64,000 nt of DNA. Origin: Bostrychus sinensis (taxonomy: Eukaryota > Chordata > Actinopteri > Gobiiformes > Eleotridae). The notes beneath the pieces were generated by a model that made no database searches, had not been told where the DNA came from, and worked only from the letters and a program-made list of their open reading frames with translations. Position 1 is the stretch's first letter, and every line of letters starts with the position of its first letter. A program made the translations under genes and the position numbers. The stretch is taken from positions 11,747,729 to 11,811,728 of the forward strand of contig CM036248.1 of NCBI GenBank assembly GCA_020698575.1, read 5' to 3'. Below are positions 1 through 11,365 of this stretch, piece by piece.

Positions 1-1094
1 CAAACAAAAAAAAAAAAAACAAACAAACAAGTAGGTGTCTAATGGCAAAACTGGTAATAATATGTGCTTTATCAAATATCAAATATATCAGTATATTGGC
101 ATTGCATACTGTCCTCTGTCCTGGGCAAGATACTTCGCCCACTTTGTGTCTGCATAAAGGTGGCAGCCAGGCTTCCCTCAGTCTGCCCCAGTTGTGGCTA
201 CAGACTTAGCTCACCACCACTTCCTGTAACTGAGCAGTGAATAATGGACTGTAGTTAAGTGCTTTCAGGAGAAGCTTGTAAAGAGCAATATAAATCTAAT
301 CCATTATTATTATTACTATTATTATAAATATCTAGGGCCTCAAGATGGGCCCCATCACTAGAGAAACATGTGATCAACGCTCTAACTGGAATATAATACT
401 TTAAAAATTGTTTGAATCAGGTTATCTAACCAATTACAACAACAACATTTTGGCAGGGTACACTCTTGACAGTCATTGATTCACTAGGGGTCACCAGTTC
501 CCATGATGCATGTGTGTCTTGTGGGACACACATGCATCATGTGCATGTCCCATGTCAACACTCAGAGAGATGTGTGATGTGTGTTTTCCAGCCGAAGGAT
601 TGAGCCCATGGCCTCCTTGTTGGGGTGTTCATGGTTAATCCATTAATTGATTAATGGGCATTATGGTGAGAATTGATTAGAAAAAATACTAACAATTACT
701 CATTATACTGTACAGTAGAGTAAAGTAAAGGTAGAGTACTAGTAGAGAGTTAGAGCAAATTAAACATAAAATTAAGCAAGTGTTTCCTAAAAAATAGATA
801 GATAAATTATATTTTCAGGGACATATACAAGCCAATAACTTTTGTTTAGTTTTTAAAAAAGCCACTTTTTTTAATATGGTCCATGACGTTGAATTTAATA
901 GAGCTGTTTTTTTAATAAATTGTAATGATAGGTGATGTCAAGCCGGATCAGTTAAGATAGGCAGGATTGCTAACTACTCTGCCACTTTGTACCCCCATAA
1001 AAAAAAAACAAAAAAAAAAACCCATATAAATAGAAATGCAATGGATAAAACAGTGATCTTCCGGTGTCTTAATTTATTATTCTTTTCTTTGCAG
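1..1094 (+). other. lpar4: Intron of lpar4 (3' part)
   Basis: Non-coding sequence ending in a pyrimidine-rich tract and a consensus CAG acceptor at 1092-1094. It is AT-rich and contains one perfect hairpin (502-541) and poly-A runs. The open frame that runs from 987 into the exon has no receptor similarity before 1095, so I read it as intron. The upstream coding exon or exons lie outside the window. Confidence 0.75.
502..541. repeat. Perfect 17-bp inverted repeat (hairpin)
   Basis: Left arm 502-518 (CATGATGCATGTGTGTC) is exactly complementary to 525-541, with a 6-base loop. It lies in the lpar4 intron, about 550 bases before the acceptor. It could be a relic of a MITE terminus or a structured RNA; nothing in the flanks decides. 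Confidence 0.8.
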
Positions 1095-1571
1095 ATTGTG
1101 GGTTTCCTCTGTCCGCTCCTCGCCAACTTGGTCTGCTCCTCTCTGGTCCTCCGAACGCTGCGTCGGCCGGTGACAGTGGGCCACGGCGACAACAAGCAGC
1201 GCGTCTTACGGATGATCGTGGTTCATCTGAGCATCTTCATCATCTGCTTCGTCCCCTACAACTCCATCCTCTTCCTCTACGCCCTGGTGCGGACCCAGGC
1301 GTTGGCTAACTGCGGCGTGGAGCGATTTGCACGAACTCTTTATCCCATAACCCTTTGCATGGCCAGCCTCAACTGCTGCTTGGACCCCGTCGTGTACTAC
1401 TTCACCTCGGAAAGTTTTCAGAAAAGCCTAACGTTGGGAGCGAAATGTTCGGGATCTCGGCCTGGGAGTATCCCGCGCAGTGATACCGATATACAAGACG
1501 CTGCCAACACACTTCCCAAAGACACACACAGCAACGGGAAGGATGCTAAAGTGTCCGAGAGCCAGTTTTGA
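1095..1571 (+). CDS. lpar4: Lysophosphatidic acid receptor 4, last coding exon (TM5 to C-terminus)
   Basis: Class A G-protein-coupled receptor, plasma membrane; in mammals LPAR4 binds lysophosphatidic acid. The 158 codons start in phase 0 at the end of extracellular loop 2/TM5 (IVGFLCPLLANLVCSS), continue through the third loop (LRTLRRPVT), TM6 with the F-x-x-C-F-x-P-Y core (IICFVPYNS), TM7 with a D-P-x-x-Y form of NPxxY (LDPVVYYF), and a Ser/Thr-rich tail ending ESQF, stop at 1569-1571. ALVRTQALANC and ERFA favour LPAR4 over LPAR6 (recalled human sequences), and the tail ends like human LPAR4 (ESTF). The length matches roughly residues 213-370 of the 370-residue human protein. The gene is cut by the window edge. 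A coding intron here is notable because I recall the mammalian coding region as one exon. Neighbouring p2ry10 and gpr174 support the name. Confidence 0.9.
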   Translation: MVGFLCPLLANLVCSSLVLRTLRRPVTVGHGDNKQRVLRMIVVHLSIFIICFVPYNSILFLYALVRTQALANCGVERFARTLYPITLCMASLNCCLDPVVYYFTSESFQKSLTLGAKCSGSRPGSIPRSDTDIQDAANTLPKDTHSNGKDAKVSESQF

Positions 1572-1972
1572 ACTCGGGGAAAGGTGGACGAATTATCAGG
1601 GTGGATTTGACTAACCCTGAATTACAAAATACAGCAATCAGCTGTTTGTTCACAAAGTGGAAAACACATAGCTCAGCAGATTAGGGAAGTCCAGAGAGGT
1701 AAGTCCCGAGGTATGGCCTGGGATTACGGATTAATCCAAAACCGGACTAATGGGATCTGCGATTATTATGAGGAGAAATATGGGACCAGAGTCAGTGTGG
1801 GCCTGACTTGTGTAAGGACTGAGGAGAGACCGGGGTCAACGCTACATGTGTTTGGAGAATTTCACAACAACTGATATTGCCCTGAGAGCACTTAACAAAG
1901 TATATTTTATATTTGAATACATCACAAATAACTTAAAACATATGCCTGGTTAGGTTTTAGTAGAAGGGCATT

Positions 1973-1978
1973 AATAAA
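1973..1978 (+). terminator. lpar4: Candidate polyadenylation signal of lpar4
   Basis: An AATAAA hexamer about 400 bases after the lpar4 stop codon. Its position suits a short 3' UTR, but AT-rich DNA yields such hexamers by chance and no GU-rich element was confirmed. Confidence 0.3.
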
Positions 1979-2454
1979 ACTCATTCACTCAACCTTACAT
2001 GATTACATTGATGAGAGCTTTAGGCAGACACTTAAGTTAACATTATTGTTGTCATCATTACATGCTGTGGCAATAAGATAGGACCTGATGAACCATGACC
2101 ATGATGACCATGATGAATCAAACAGTAGGAGGACATTATTAAGTTCCATTTATTGCAGCAATAATCTTATAAATTGATCACAGATTATAACTATGGTCTC
2201 TAAAATGGGCATAACATTGGGTATAGCAGTTGCCATTCTTGTTTAGTTTTGTCATTACATACCAACATGACCTGAGCCAAAATACACACATAACAACATA
2301 TATTTACAATCACAACTTTTTTGTGCTCATGACAAAAGGCAGTGATAAACAGTATCTTTGAAGACCATTATTCAGTGTAAGTTATTAGATTGGACTTATT
2401 AGAATGGCTTTATTGCACATTGTATACACAACACACATCGAAATTACATTTACA

Positions 2455-2545
2455 CTGGGAAGTCCTCTGAAGGTAACACTCCACACTATGTCTGGGCTGG
2501 GACGTGAACCAGTAACCACGTCCCTACCTACTGAACTGCCGTTAC
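2455..2545 (-). repeat. tRNA-derived SINE fragment
   Basis: On the minus strand a box A-like CAGTTCAGTAGG is followed by a box B-like GGTTCACGTCCC at tRNA spacing. The tRNA-like head is recognisable; the body is not assigned to a family. Confidence 0.45.
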
Positions 2546-2805
2546 GGGAGGATTACAGCTATAAAGCAGAATACTGGGCATAAATTTGGGTACTTGGCCA
2601 TTATTGTTGCCCTTCTGGGCTTTGTCTGTTTACACATGTCCTCATGTTTTTATGCCACTCTATGTCTCCCCATGGAAGCTTTAACCTTGCAGCTTTGTCC
2701 ACTGTAAATGACCTCGGCTTAAATTCAGTGATGTATTGCACACAACATGATCGTGCTTCTCATGTTTGTTTGTTTTTTAAATCACTATTCCTTAAATAGA
2801 TTTCC

Positions 2806-3342
2806 TTTTAAACAGACCAGTACCTTTATATGTTTTTGACGTTTTCTGCATCCCTCCTCAGAAGTTCTCCTACCTGGAGTGGTAGGGGAACAGAACCAAC
2901 TGCAGTCTGACGTCTTCAGGACATTATCCCAGGTCTGTGAAAGCTGATACCCCCCGCTTCAATTTATTGTCCTGTGGGCACGTTTCTGGATTTCAGTTGC
3001 CTCCTTAATCCAACATCAGTGTTTGTTGTCCTCCATCCTGATTATTTTTGCTTTGTCGAAGTCCATGATGTGCCTTTCCCTCTTGCAATGGTCCAAAATT
3101 TTGGATTTTAGATTTCCCTGTTCTGCTTTTTTCTGAGTTGCTGGTGTGCTTGTCCCTTCTCTTTCCTTTTTGCATTCTGTTTTGTGTTTTTTTTTTTTTT
3201 TTCGTGTGTTGAATTCTCTCCCTGTTTCCCCGATGTTCATTTTATTCCATGCCAGACACTGTAGCTCATAAATGACATTGCATTTTTGATCTGAGTCTAT
3301 TTTGTCTTTTGGGTGTACTAGTAGGTACTGGTCTGTTTAAAA
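2806..3342 (-). mobile_element. Penelope-like retroelement remnant (GIY-YIG end) bracketed by a 20-bp inverted repeat
   Basis: Minus-strand translation at about 2870-3310 gives a decayed GIY-YIG endonuclease tail: NIGETGREF, then a Lys-rich spacer, DHCKRERHIMDFDKAKII, MEDNKH, WIKEATEIQKR and YQLSQTWDNVLK, interrupted by stops. Order and wording match the C-terminal region of Penelope-like elements as I recall it. The fragment is flanked by exact 20-base inverted repeats, 2806-2825 and 3323-3342. The reverse transcriptase is absent, so this is a dead copy. Confidence 0.7.
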
Positions 3343-5624
3343 AGAAGTCTCTATAATAAACTTTTGTGGAAGACCAAATTAATCTTTTTGGAATAAATTA
3401 TTCCTTATAAACATTATTACATTAAATCATAAGTAATTTAAAACAACAACTCTAGGTCTAAAATAAATGGATATATATTATGGACTGCTTCCTTGAATAA
3501 TTTGCACCTAATATCGGCTTATCTTGCAAACCTTTAAAGCATAGATAAGTATAAGTGTGCTCCCTTTGCGCAGGATACAGCATTAGATGGAAGGACATAG
3601 ATTGGCAGGATATCAGATCTGTGGTTTCCAAAAGTGTTCAGTGATGTTTGTTTACAGAAAGTTTCTTTTATGAGTGGACTGGGCCTTAATCATTACTCAG
3701 CCTTAGGCCACAGACTCAATCTCACATGCACTGGATCAGAGACAACACAGTGATGTTCATTTGGAAGTACTTTAGTTACACACTGAGCTCTTAAGGGTTA
3801 TTGTGATAAACTCTGCACATTATTTCCTATTGTTGATGTGACACTCTGTAGTGCAGTAACATTTGTTTGTGTAACAGCAGTGCACCAGCCTGCTGGGTTT
3901 TAAAATGTGTCTCATGTTGACGTTTGAGGCCATTAAATGTGTTTTGAATTGTTGCCCTGGCTACATTTATTATCACAGTCACTGCTCTGTTTTTGCTCTG
4001 GTTGTAACTGGCTTTTGTCACAAATCTTAACACTCTTTATTTTCACCACTCAGACTCACTGTAGAGCTGAGAGTTGTGTGGGTGCAGGCAAAGAGCTGGG
4101 CCTAAAGTGCTTGATCACAGGCCAAATGCTAAAAGCTGGTCCTACGACACTGCAGTACTCCACTGGGACGATGAGCATTTTTATACATTTGTATCTGTCC
4201 TAGTTAGGAGATGTGTTCACTGGGCAGCCTCACATAACATTACAAACATTTTTTTTCAGAAGTGGAAGACGCACTCAAAATCTTTGATTAATTAAACAGT
4301 CACTTAAAATAATATTACTCAAGTAGATGTAAAAAGTAGTAGTAAAAATACTCAAGTACTTACTTGAGTTAAAGATACTATGAGCAGTATATATTTTTAA
4401 TACTTCATAAAAATTACCCACATGTCCCCAGATATGAGGTAAACATGTTTAAATCAAATATTAGATATACTAATAATGGTACAGCTGATTTATTCACAAT
4501 AATAAAAAAAAAATTACATAATGGCCAAGTTGTTTACAGTTTTTGTTTTGGTTCTAAACCCTCGCATCGCTAATCGTCCCATCAGAAAAGCAGAAAGAGC
4601 TCTGTGCTCTGGTTGCCACATAGATCACATCTGTACCTGCAGCAGCTGTAGACACAGCTAACAGCAGAGCTACAAAATGCAAAAGAGCAAACTGTGACCG
4701 CTAACCCAGACAGTTGTTTTGATTTAGACTGCAGTACTGTTTTTAAACCAGTACAAGCCCTTACATCACCTTTAAGTACAAAGTACATGTGAACTTTTCT
4801 TGCCTACTGAAGTCAAAATAAACACTTTTTTTCTTTTTTCTTTTTTTTTTAGAAAATATACTCAGAAAGTACACCAAAAAAGTCATTACTGTGGCTAATA
4901 GCTTGTGTAAAAAAAAAAAAAAAAAAAAAAAAGATAGAGCAGTTTCTCACACTCTTCACTTTCACCAGAGGGCTGCTGCTGAAGTCTGTGAGAGTTGTGT
5001 GGGTCCGGTGGAGGAGCAGGGCCCTGAGTGCTGTGTCACAGGCCAAATGCTTATTACAAAACAGAGAAACGGTCCATTGTTTGGTGCTGAATGAGCTCTC
5101 TCTGTCTTAATCTGGCTTTAGACTCAGATCTGAACAAAGTCTCTTAACAAAACTACAGTAGATTATGCAAATTCAACCAATAATGAGTGCAGATGAATGC
5201 CAAATGTTAGCCTAAAATTGTGGATTTGTGGAGAATTACAAATAACATCAAGTCAGCAGATCTGGCTTCATAGACGTAAAAACTATTTAAATTTACTATG
5301 GTATATAAAGATGTTTTAATGACTTATGGATGTCCAAGCTACTTTGAGCATGAGGCAGGGGACAATTGCAACTTAATCAGAGTTTGAAATATAAAGGCTT
5401 GTTTAAAGTCTAAATACTGTCTGTGTTGATACAGTACACAGTACAATAAATGACAACTGGTACCAATGTAAGCAGTAGTAATGTTAGTTTAAAACCATAA
5501 CTTAAGGCCTACATTCACATTGAAACAATTATATTTGTTAATAGCAACTTCAAACATTTCTTCATACTGTCTATTTATCATACTGTCCATTTGTGGTACT
5601 GCAATAAAAAAAGTTACATGCACC
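3343..5624. other. Intergenic, no gene seen
   Basis: AT-rich DNA. A decayed AAGTACTCAAGTA-type MITE relic lies around 4300-4370, and an A-tract runs from about 4910 to 4932. The short open frames have no coding features. Confidence 0.6.
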
Positions 5625-5798
5625 CAGTGGGAAAACTAACTACATACATACTCAAGTAATTCAGTAAGTAGACCTAGTAATATTTGTATTATGTAGTAAT
5701 TCTAGTAGTATTAACAATATTAGTAATAGTAGAAGAAGCAGTGGCATAGCAATAGAAATAATAGTACTAGAAGATTTGGAGTACTTCTTCCACCTCTG
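5625..5798. mobile_element. Short hAT-like MITE with AGT-rich interior
   Basis: Begins CAGTGGGAAAACTAAC and ends GTACTTCTTCCACCTCTG, the termini of a fish MITE family seen again at 18061 and 31002. The interior is rich in TAGTA triplets. Flanking octamers CATGCACC (5617-5624) and CATGCAGC (5799-5806) agree at 7 of 8 bases, as expected for a hAT target-site duplication. Confidence 0.72.
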
Positions 5799-5979
5799 CA
5801 TGCAGCAAATTGTTTTGATAATTTGGTCTTTTATATTTTTTTAAACAGTAATTACAATACTGGGTACGGTGTATTGTGTTCATGCAGCAGCATCACACAA
5901 CACTGCAAACCTGACTTAACCCTTTATAAAAACTTATCTCATTCTTGACATAAGTTTAGTTTAAATGCTTGAAAGACTT

Positions 5980-6425
5980 TTTTTTAACAAGGTCTTTTTA
6001 TTGTTTTATAGTTTCATATGTAAATTAAACACACAAGACAAAACAACACAGAGCAGGTCCCCTCCCCACCCCCACTGTACTGGATCAGTTAAAGAGATGT
6101 ACACATTTGTCAGGTATCTAGATGACATACTTTCCTAACACAGGTTTGTGCGTACACAATGCTGACACACTTTCAAAATAAGATATAAATGGCAGCCACA
6201 TGTTATAAAATTTCTCAGCAGACCCCTTTATAGTACATCTAATCTTTTCCAAATATATATGAGACATAACCTCTCGAATCCAGTGTCCATATGTTGGAGG
6301 GGGTGGATCCTTCCATTTACACAAAATAAGTCTTCTGGCTAGCAAAAAGCAAAAATCAGTCATGTTCACCTGATGCCTACTGAAGGGAGCGTCCACTCTG
6401 ACCACCCTAAATAATGCAGTCTAAG
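5980..6425 (-). mobile_element. 5'-truncated L1-type LINE insertion with 17-bp target-site duplication
   Basis: Identical 17-base copies of AAATGCTTGAAAGACTT lie at 5963-5979 and 6426-6442. The inserted piece begins with a T-run (poly-A tail on the minus strand) and its minus-strand frame (about 6118-6405) reads as the end of L1 ORF2: LLARRLILCKWKDPPPP, HWIREVMSHI, LEKIRCTIKGSAEKFYNMW. This is the classic outcome of target-primed reverse transcription with 5' truncation. The intact duplication implies a fairly recent event. Confidence 0.87.
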
Positions 6426-6894
6426 AAATGCTTGAAAGACTTCTGAAGTCATGTGTCCTGTGTGTCCATAGGAGCCACTTCCTGCTGTGTGTGGGACATA
6501 CCAGAGACACTGCAGCGACACTCACCAGTTACTCTCTGTAGTCTGTACACATACTTCACTATAGGCTCTGCCCAAACATCTAGGCCATATATTTCCTCCA
6601 GACCTGGTTCAAAATATTGGTCCGATCTGTTTATTCATTCTTTCACACAGAGCTGAGAAAGTCCTGACCTTACTTGGGAATGTAGGACCTGCCATAACAA
6701 TGTACCTGCTGCAGATAATGTATAGACAACAGAAGTACACACACTCTGAAGTAAAATTACTGTTACTGCAAAATAACTCAAGTAGAAAAAAAGGTAGTCA
6801 CCAAAATAATTACTTAGGCAAAAGTAAAAAGTTTTAAGTGTGAAGGTTACAAAGTACATAATTAATTCTGTACAGAATTACATAACACTACTGC

Positions 6895-7577
6895 ACTGCT
6901 ACTTTTACCATTACTGCTACTTCTGCTACTGTTACTACTACTGCTACTACTACTGCCAGTGGCGTAACTTGGTAATGTGAGGCCCCAGTGCAGAATTTCA
7001 GAATGGGCCCTGAAGTTACAAAGCACATTCAGTACTTCAGGTTGATCCATTCAGCTTTTTAAAAGCTTTAAAAATGTTGCTGTGAGCTGTTTTACTGGAG
7101 TTTGATACAAAGAAAGAAAAACAGGTGTTTATTCATTAAACTAAAACTAGTTTTTTATGTTACAATGTTTATCTTAAGAAAAAAACAACAACATGATTTT
7201 ACAAATTTATCAGGATTTAAAATTGAGTTTATGTTAAAAACTTTAACAGAGTCACGTGCTGCTCCTAATTGTTATGAATATTTGATATGATATGACTATT
7301 AACACAGACTTGACCATAGATGAACGTGGGCCCTCTCTGATGGGCCCTTAAACCTCCTGGGCCCTCTGATGTTACGCCTCTGACCTCAGCTGCTACTATT
7401 ATTACTTTGACTATTTTGATGATACTACTAAAATTACCACTACTATTACTGCTATGACTAGTATTACTTCATCTGTTACTGCTATTACTAATACTGCTAC
7501 AACTACTGCTTCTTTCACTACTACTACTACTACTTACTACTACTACTGCTACTACTACTGCTATATACTACTACTAC
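6895..7577. repeat. ACT/CTG trinucleotide arrays interrupted by a MITE
   Basis: Imperfect ACT-TACTGC-type trinucleotide repeats at about 6895-6956 and again at 7383-7577, split by the element at 6957-7382. Flanks carry AAGTAAAAAGT and CTCAAGTAG motifs of the MITE family that carries such arrays elsewhere in the window. The long uninterrupted frames across it are low-complexity and not genes. Confidence 0.75.
6957..7382. mobile_element. MITE with CAGTGGCGTAAC / GTTACGCCTCTG termini
   Basis: Starts CAGTGGCGTAACTTGG and ends GATGTTACGCCTCTG, giving inverted termini CAG(T/A)GGCGTAAC followed on both sides by GGGCCC-type runs. It sits within an ACT array. Possible 8-base duplications match only 5 of 8, so age or misplacement of the edges remains possible. 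hAT-like by termini. Confidence 0.6.
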
Positions 7578-7679
7578 TACCACCTACTTCACCACTGAGA
7601 TCAAAATAATTTTACTAATTTAGTGACTTTACAGTGACTTGAGTAAAGTGACTTGAGTAAAAATAAAACTTTTTACCTC

Positions 7680-7855
7680 TGCTACTACCACCTCACAGAA
7701 TATACAACCTCTACTGCTGCTACTGCTATCACAACAACTACTACTACTATTACTGCTAGTACTTATACCACAACTACAAAATTATGTTCTACCACTACTA
7801 CTGATGCTGCTGCTACTTCTAGTACTGCTTCGGCTACTTCTACTGGTACTACTGC
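7680..7855. repeat. ACT-type trinucleotide array
   Basis: Imperfect array of CTACTACTGCTACTG-like triplets following a stretch with GACTTGAGTAAA motifs (about 7625-7665). Same kind of array as at 6895, 10996 and 28470. Confidence 0.75.
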
Positions 7856-8321
7856 CGAATTTGCTGGGGTCAAATATATGTCCCTTAGTGCTGTCACATT
7901 TAGCAGTAAGAGAGGAGCAACATTATGAAGTAACACTCGTATATTTGGAGTCAAGGCCATGAGGGCAAACGCGCCGGGTGAATGGACATTGTTAAACAGC
8001 TAAAATACTTGTGTAGGAGTGTAGAAATATGTGTACTAGAACTGACCCTGCTGCTCAAATGTTTCATGTCAGGAATGTGATGAAGAGGTGCCAAACCAGA
8101 CAATTAAAATGTGCAGCTCTTACAGTGAGAGGATCCTGTAAAAAAAAAAAAAAAAAAAAAAAGACTTGCTGCGTAACTAAAGGTAAATTTAAACTCTGGG
8201 CTGCACTGCCCTCTGGTGGTGACACGCTAGGAAAAACTGATTTAAAGTAACATGAGGACAACTTCAACTTCTATACACAAGTTCATGGCTTTTAATCCCA
8301 AGTAGCAATGGATTAGAGCAG

Positions 8322-9050
8322 TGGGTCCCAAAGTTTTTTGTCGCGTGTACCCCCTGGGCTTTTTGTCATACCATATACTCGTCAAAAATTGCTTATATAA
8401 AACAAATAATAAATTCTTTCTTTTTATTTTTTATTTTTCTCTTGTTTTTGGTTTAAACTCAAATTTACCACAAAAACACTAGAAATAACAATATTAACTC
8501 CTATTGCTTTTACTTATTTTATATATTTTATGTTCAGAATAAATAAATTAATAATAATAACAATTTAAAAAAAATGAGCACATTAAATTTACCTCAAAGA
8601 AAACCATTTGATTAACTATGAACCTGCAGAACCTAAATGGTTTAGTCCTGGTTTAGTCCCAGTTTAGTTCTGCTTTAGTCCTGGTTGAGTCCTGGTTTAG
8701 CCCTCGTTTTGACCTGATTTAGTACTGGTTTAGACCTGCTTTAGTCCTGGTTTAGCTCTGGTTTAGTCCTGATTTAGTCCTAGTTTAGCTCTGGTTTAGT
8801 CCTGGTTTAGTCCTGGTTTAGCTCTGGTTTAGTCTTGTTTTAGTCCTGCAACATGTAACAAAACTAATATTCAACTAATATTCTTTAGCAGTGTGACACT
8901 TGAGCTTGTCTTTCATAAGTTCCAGTCGTCCAATATGAAAAGATCACAAATAATTTCTTATCATTGAGGAAATAAATTATAAAATAAATCCAAGTACCCT
9001 CTGCAAAGTCCTCGCACGCCCCTGGGAGTCTGTGTACCTCTGGCTGGGAA
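8322..9050. mobile_element. Probable hAT-like element with an internal TTTAGTCCTGG minisatellite
   Basis: The left edge CAGTGGGTCCCAAAGTTTTT resembles fish hAT termini, and around 9020-9050 GTGTACCTCTGGCTGGGAACAG resembles the opposite end. No convincing 8-base duplication was found, so the boundaries are tentative. An A/T-rich stretch and a tandem array lie inside. Confidence 0.42.
8640..8850. repeat. Minisatellite, unit about 11 bp (GGTTTAGTCCT)
   Basis: Nearly twenty imperfect head-to-tail copies of GGTTTAGTCCT, alternating with GGTTTAGCTCT variants. Related words in inverse orientation occur at about 35627-35690, 37000-37060 and 41838-41960, each close to hAT-type ends, so the minisatellite probably belongs to a transposon family. 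Confidence 0.75.
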
Positions 9051-9244
9051 CAGGACTTACTAAAAACAAGGCCTACACACAAATACATTTATACAGTAGT
9101 TATTCTTAGGTTGATTTGTGTGTGTTCATTTTGGTCATTTACATGAGCACCGTTACAGAGAAAGGAGGCAGTTGTCAGGGCACATGTTATTTGTGTGGAG
9201 ATACAAACAGGATGTCTGTGGTTAATTTCTCTGCAGTAACTGCC

Positions 9245-10245
9245 GCACATTTTGAGGTCTTCTTTGTCAGCGCACTTGACCTCAGATTAAGTTTTTATTT
9301 CACTATAGCGTCATAAAGTGGTGAAAGTATTCAATCACAGTGTGTGGTAGACTAAATCAAGATCATGAACATTGTCATCAATATAAACAATCAGGTTCAA
9401 TATCTGTGCATTAGGCTCTGTTTGGATATTTGCTTTAAAAATAGTCAAACCCAAAGAGTAATATTGGCCCCTGCATCCATCTGAGTCTCTGACGTTATCA
9501 AACTCCAGAACGTGAATGCGACCTGTTGAGATGAGGGCACCCAAAATGTCTGCTGTAAATATATTGATTTTTGGGTGTTGAAGGATAAATATTGTGGGCT
9601 AACATTTGTGAATTTTCCTTAAGGATATTTCTTATGGAAATAGCATTAATATAACACTAAAAGGTGCGTTCATATGATGACACTGAATCGATGTCATTTA
9701 AAATTGAGCTGGGCCTATGAAACAAAAACTGGCATGAAGTTCAAAGTCTTCTTTGTAAGTACAAATGACAAAAAATCAAATTATTTCTTCACTACAGCAT
9801 CAAAAAGTGGTGTTATTATTTAAACACACAGGTGTGAGTGTCACCAGTAGACTCAGCATTAAGCCAAAAGATCATAATGGTGTGGTTGTGGGCCCAGTTG
9901 CTAACAAAAACATGATCAGGTTCAATATTTGTGGATTTTCTGTTTGGATATTTAAAAGAAAAAAAAAAAATAGTACCTCACCTTAAACATTTTAAACTGA
10001 GTACATTTTGAGAACAACTGAGAACATTTTGAAATGGACACCAGTGTATCTCAGTATTTTACATGATGGGTAAGACACTGTTTTTAAAATAATTATCCAA
10101 ACAGAAAATCCACAAATATTGAATGTGATTGTTTTTTGTTAGGGATTGGTTCCACAACCTCACTATATTCATCATGTGGCTTAATGCCCTGTCTGCTGAC
10201 AACAGTCACACCTGTGCGACTGAATAGTCACCACTTTTTGACACT
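9245..10245. repeat. Three copies of an approximately 150-220 bp repeat, two direct and one inverted
   Basis: Direct copies lie at about 9245-9455 and 9735-9960; an inverted copy lies at about 10083-10245. Shared words include AAAGTGGTG, GATCA(G/T), GGTTCAATAT and CTGTTTGGATATTT. The second and third copies face each other across about 120 bases and could fold as a hairpin. No coding capacity; a MITE-type DNA element is likely. Confidence 0.65.
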
Positions 10246-10995
10246 AATGACTTGAAATAGCAAACAGAAAGTTTCACCCTGGCACACCCTGCAAAGAGAC
10301 GGAGAGGTGGAGGGGCACGAAGATGGATTAACCACTAACCACTGTTTTCTGCAAGTGTTGTAAAGGCATTCAAGCTCTACTTTTCCCTTTCTTTTTCAAG
10401 TAAAAACAAATCTATTTCAATGAGAAACTGAACCAAGTGATGGAATTAATAATAGCCTGATAAACAGCTTTAATGAGGAAGTGTGCATTGAACAGCAGGA
10501 AGTAAACAAGCCACTAGATTTTATTTTGGCACAAAAACAGTGATACTATGGACTGCCATTTTAACAACATAAAAAGTAATGCATGTCTTTATTTTGGCCT
10601 CCCACACACTTGATATTATGTATAAGGCTCATGTAAATATGTTATAGTGTAGTAGAAAGTCAGTATATTTAGTTCAATTCAAAGTGAAACACCAATGTGA
10701 TGTGTAGATACAGTACACACAGAGTATATTTTTCTTTAGCATTTATTAATTTTAATTGTGAAGATTATGGGTTAGACTTGATAAAAACAAAATTAAATAC
10801 AAAAAACTTGAAATATTTCACTCTGTATGTACTAAATCTATATGCATTTAACTTAATAATATTACTCATGTAGAAGTAAACATAAACAAAACTGTGACTT
10901 CAGTAAAAGTGATTAAAAGTACAGAGTGTGACATTACCTAAGAACAAGTACTTTTGAAAGTATTTTGCTATTGGACAACAAAATACACCACTAAT
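10246..10995. other. Intergenic, no gene seen
   Basis: AT-rich. AAGTACTTTTGAAAGTA and related words toward the end look like MITE sequence preceding the next ACT array. Confidence 0.5.
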
Positions 10996-11365
10996 AGTAC
11001 CGCTACTACTATTTCTTCTGCTATTACTTCTACTGCTTCTGCTACTACTGCTGCTAAAACTGCTGCTACACAACAACATATACTTTCACTAATACTACTT
11101 CTACTATACTGCTGGTACTTCTACTGAAACTACTACTATTATTGCTACTACTACTGCACCTATTACTTCTACTAGTGTTACTGCTGCTACTTCTACTGCT
11201 ACTACTACTATTACTACTACCACTACTAAAACACCCACAAAAAACTACAAATACTGCCGCTACTGCTGCTACTACTATTTTTACTACTGCTACTGCTGCT
11301 ACTATTACTTCTACCACGGCTACAGATGATACTTCTACTGCTACTACTACTATTATTATAACTAA
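10996..11365. repeat. ACT-type trinucleotide array
   Basis: About 370 bases of imperfect CTACTACTGCTAC triplets. The long frames on both strands (Leu-rich and Thr-rich one way, Ser/Val-rich the other) are products of the repeat, not genes. Confidence 0.8.

Noticed and set aside
987..1094. N-terminal extension of the lpar4 exon frame
   Set aside because: Lys-rich translation of a poly-A stretch with no receptor similarity, followed by a consensus acceptor.
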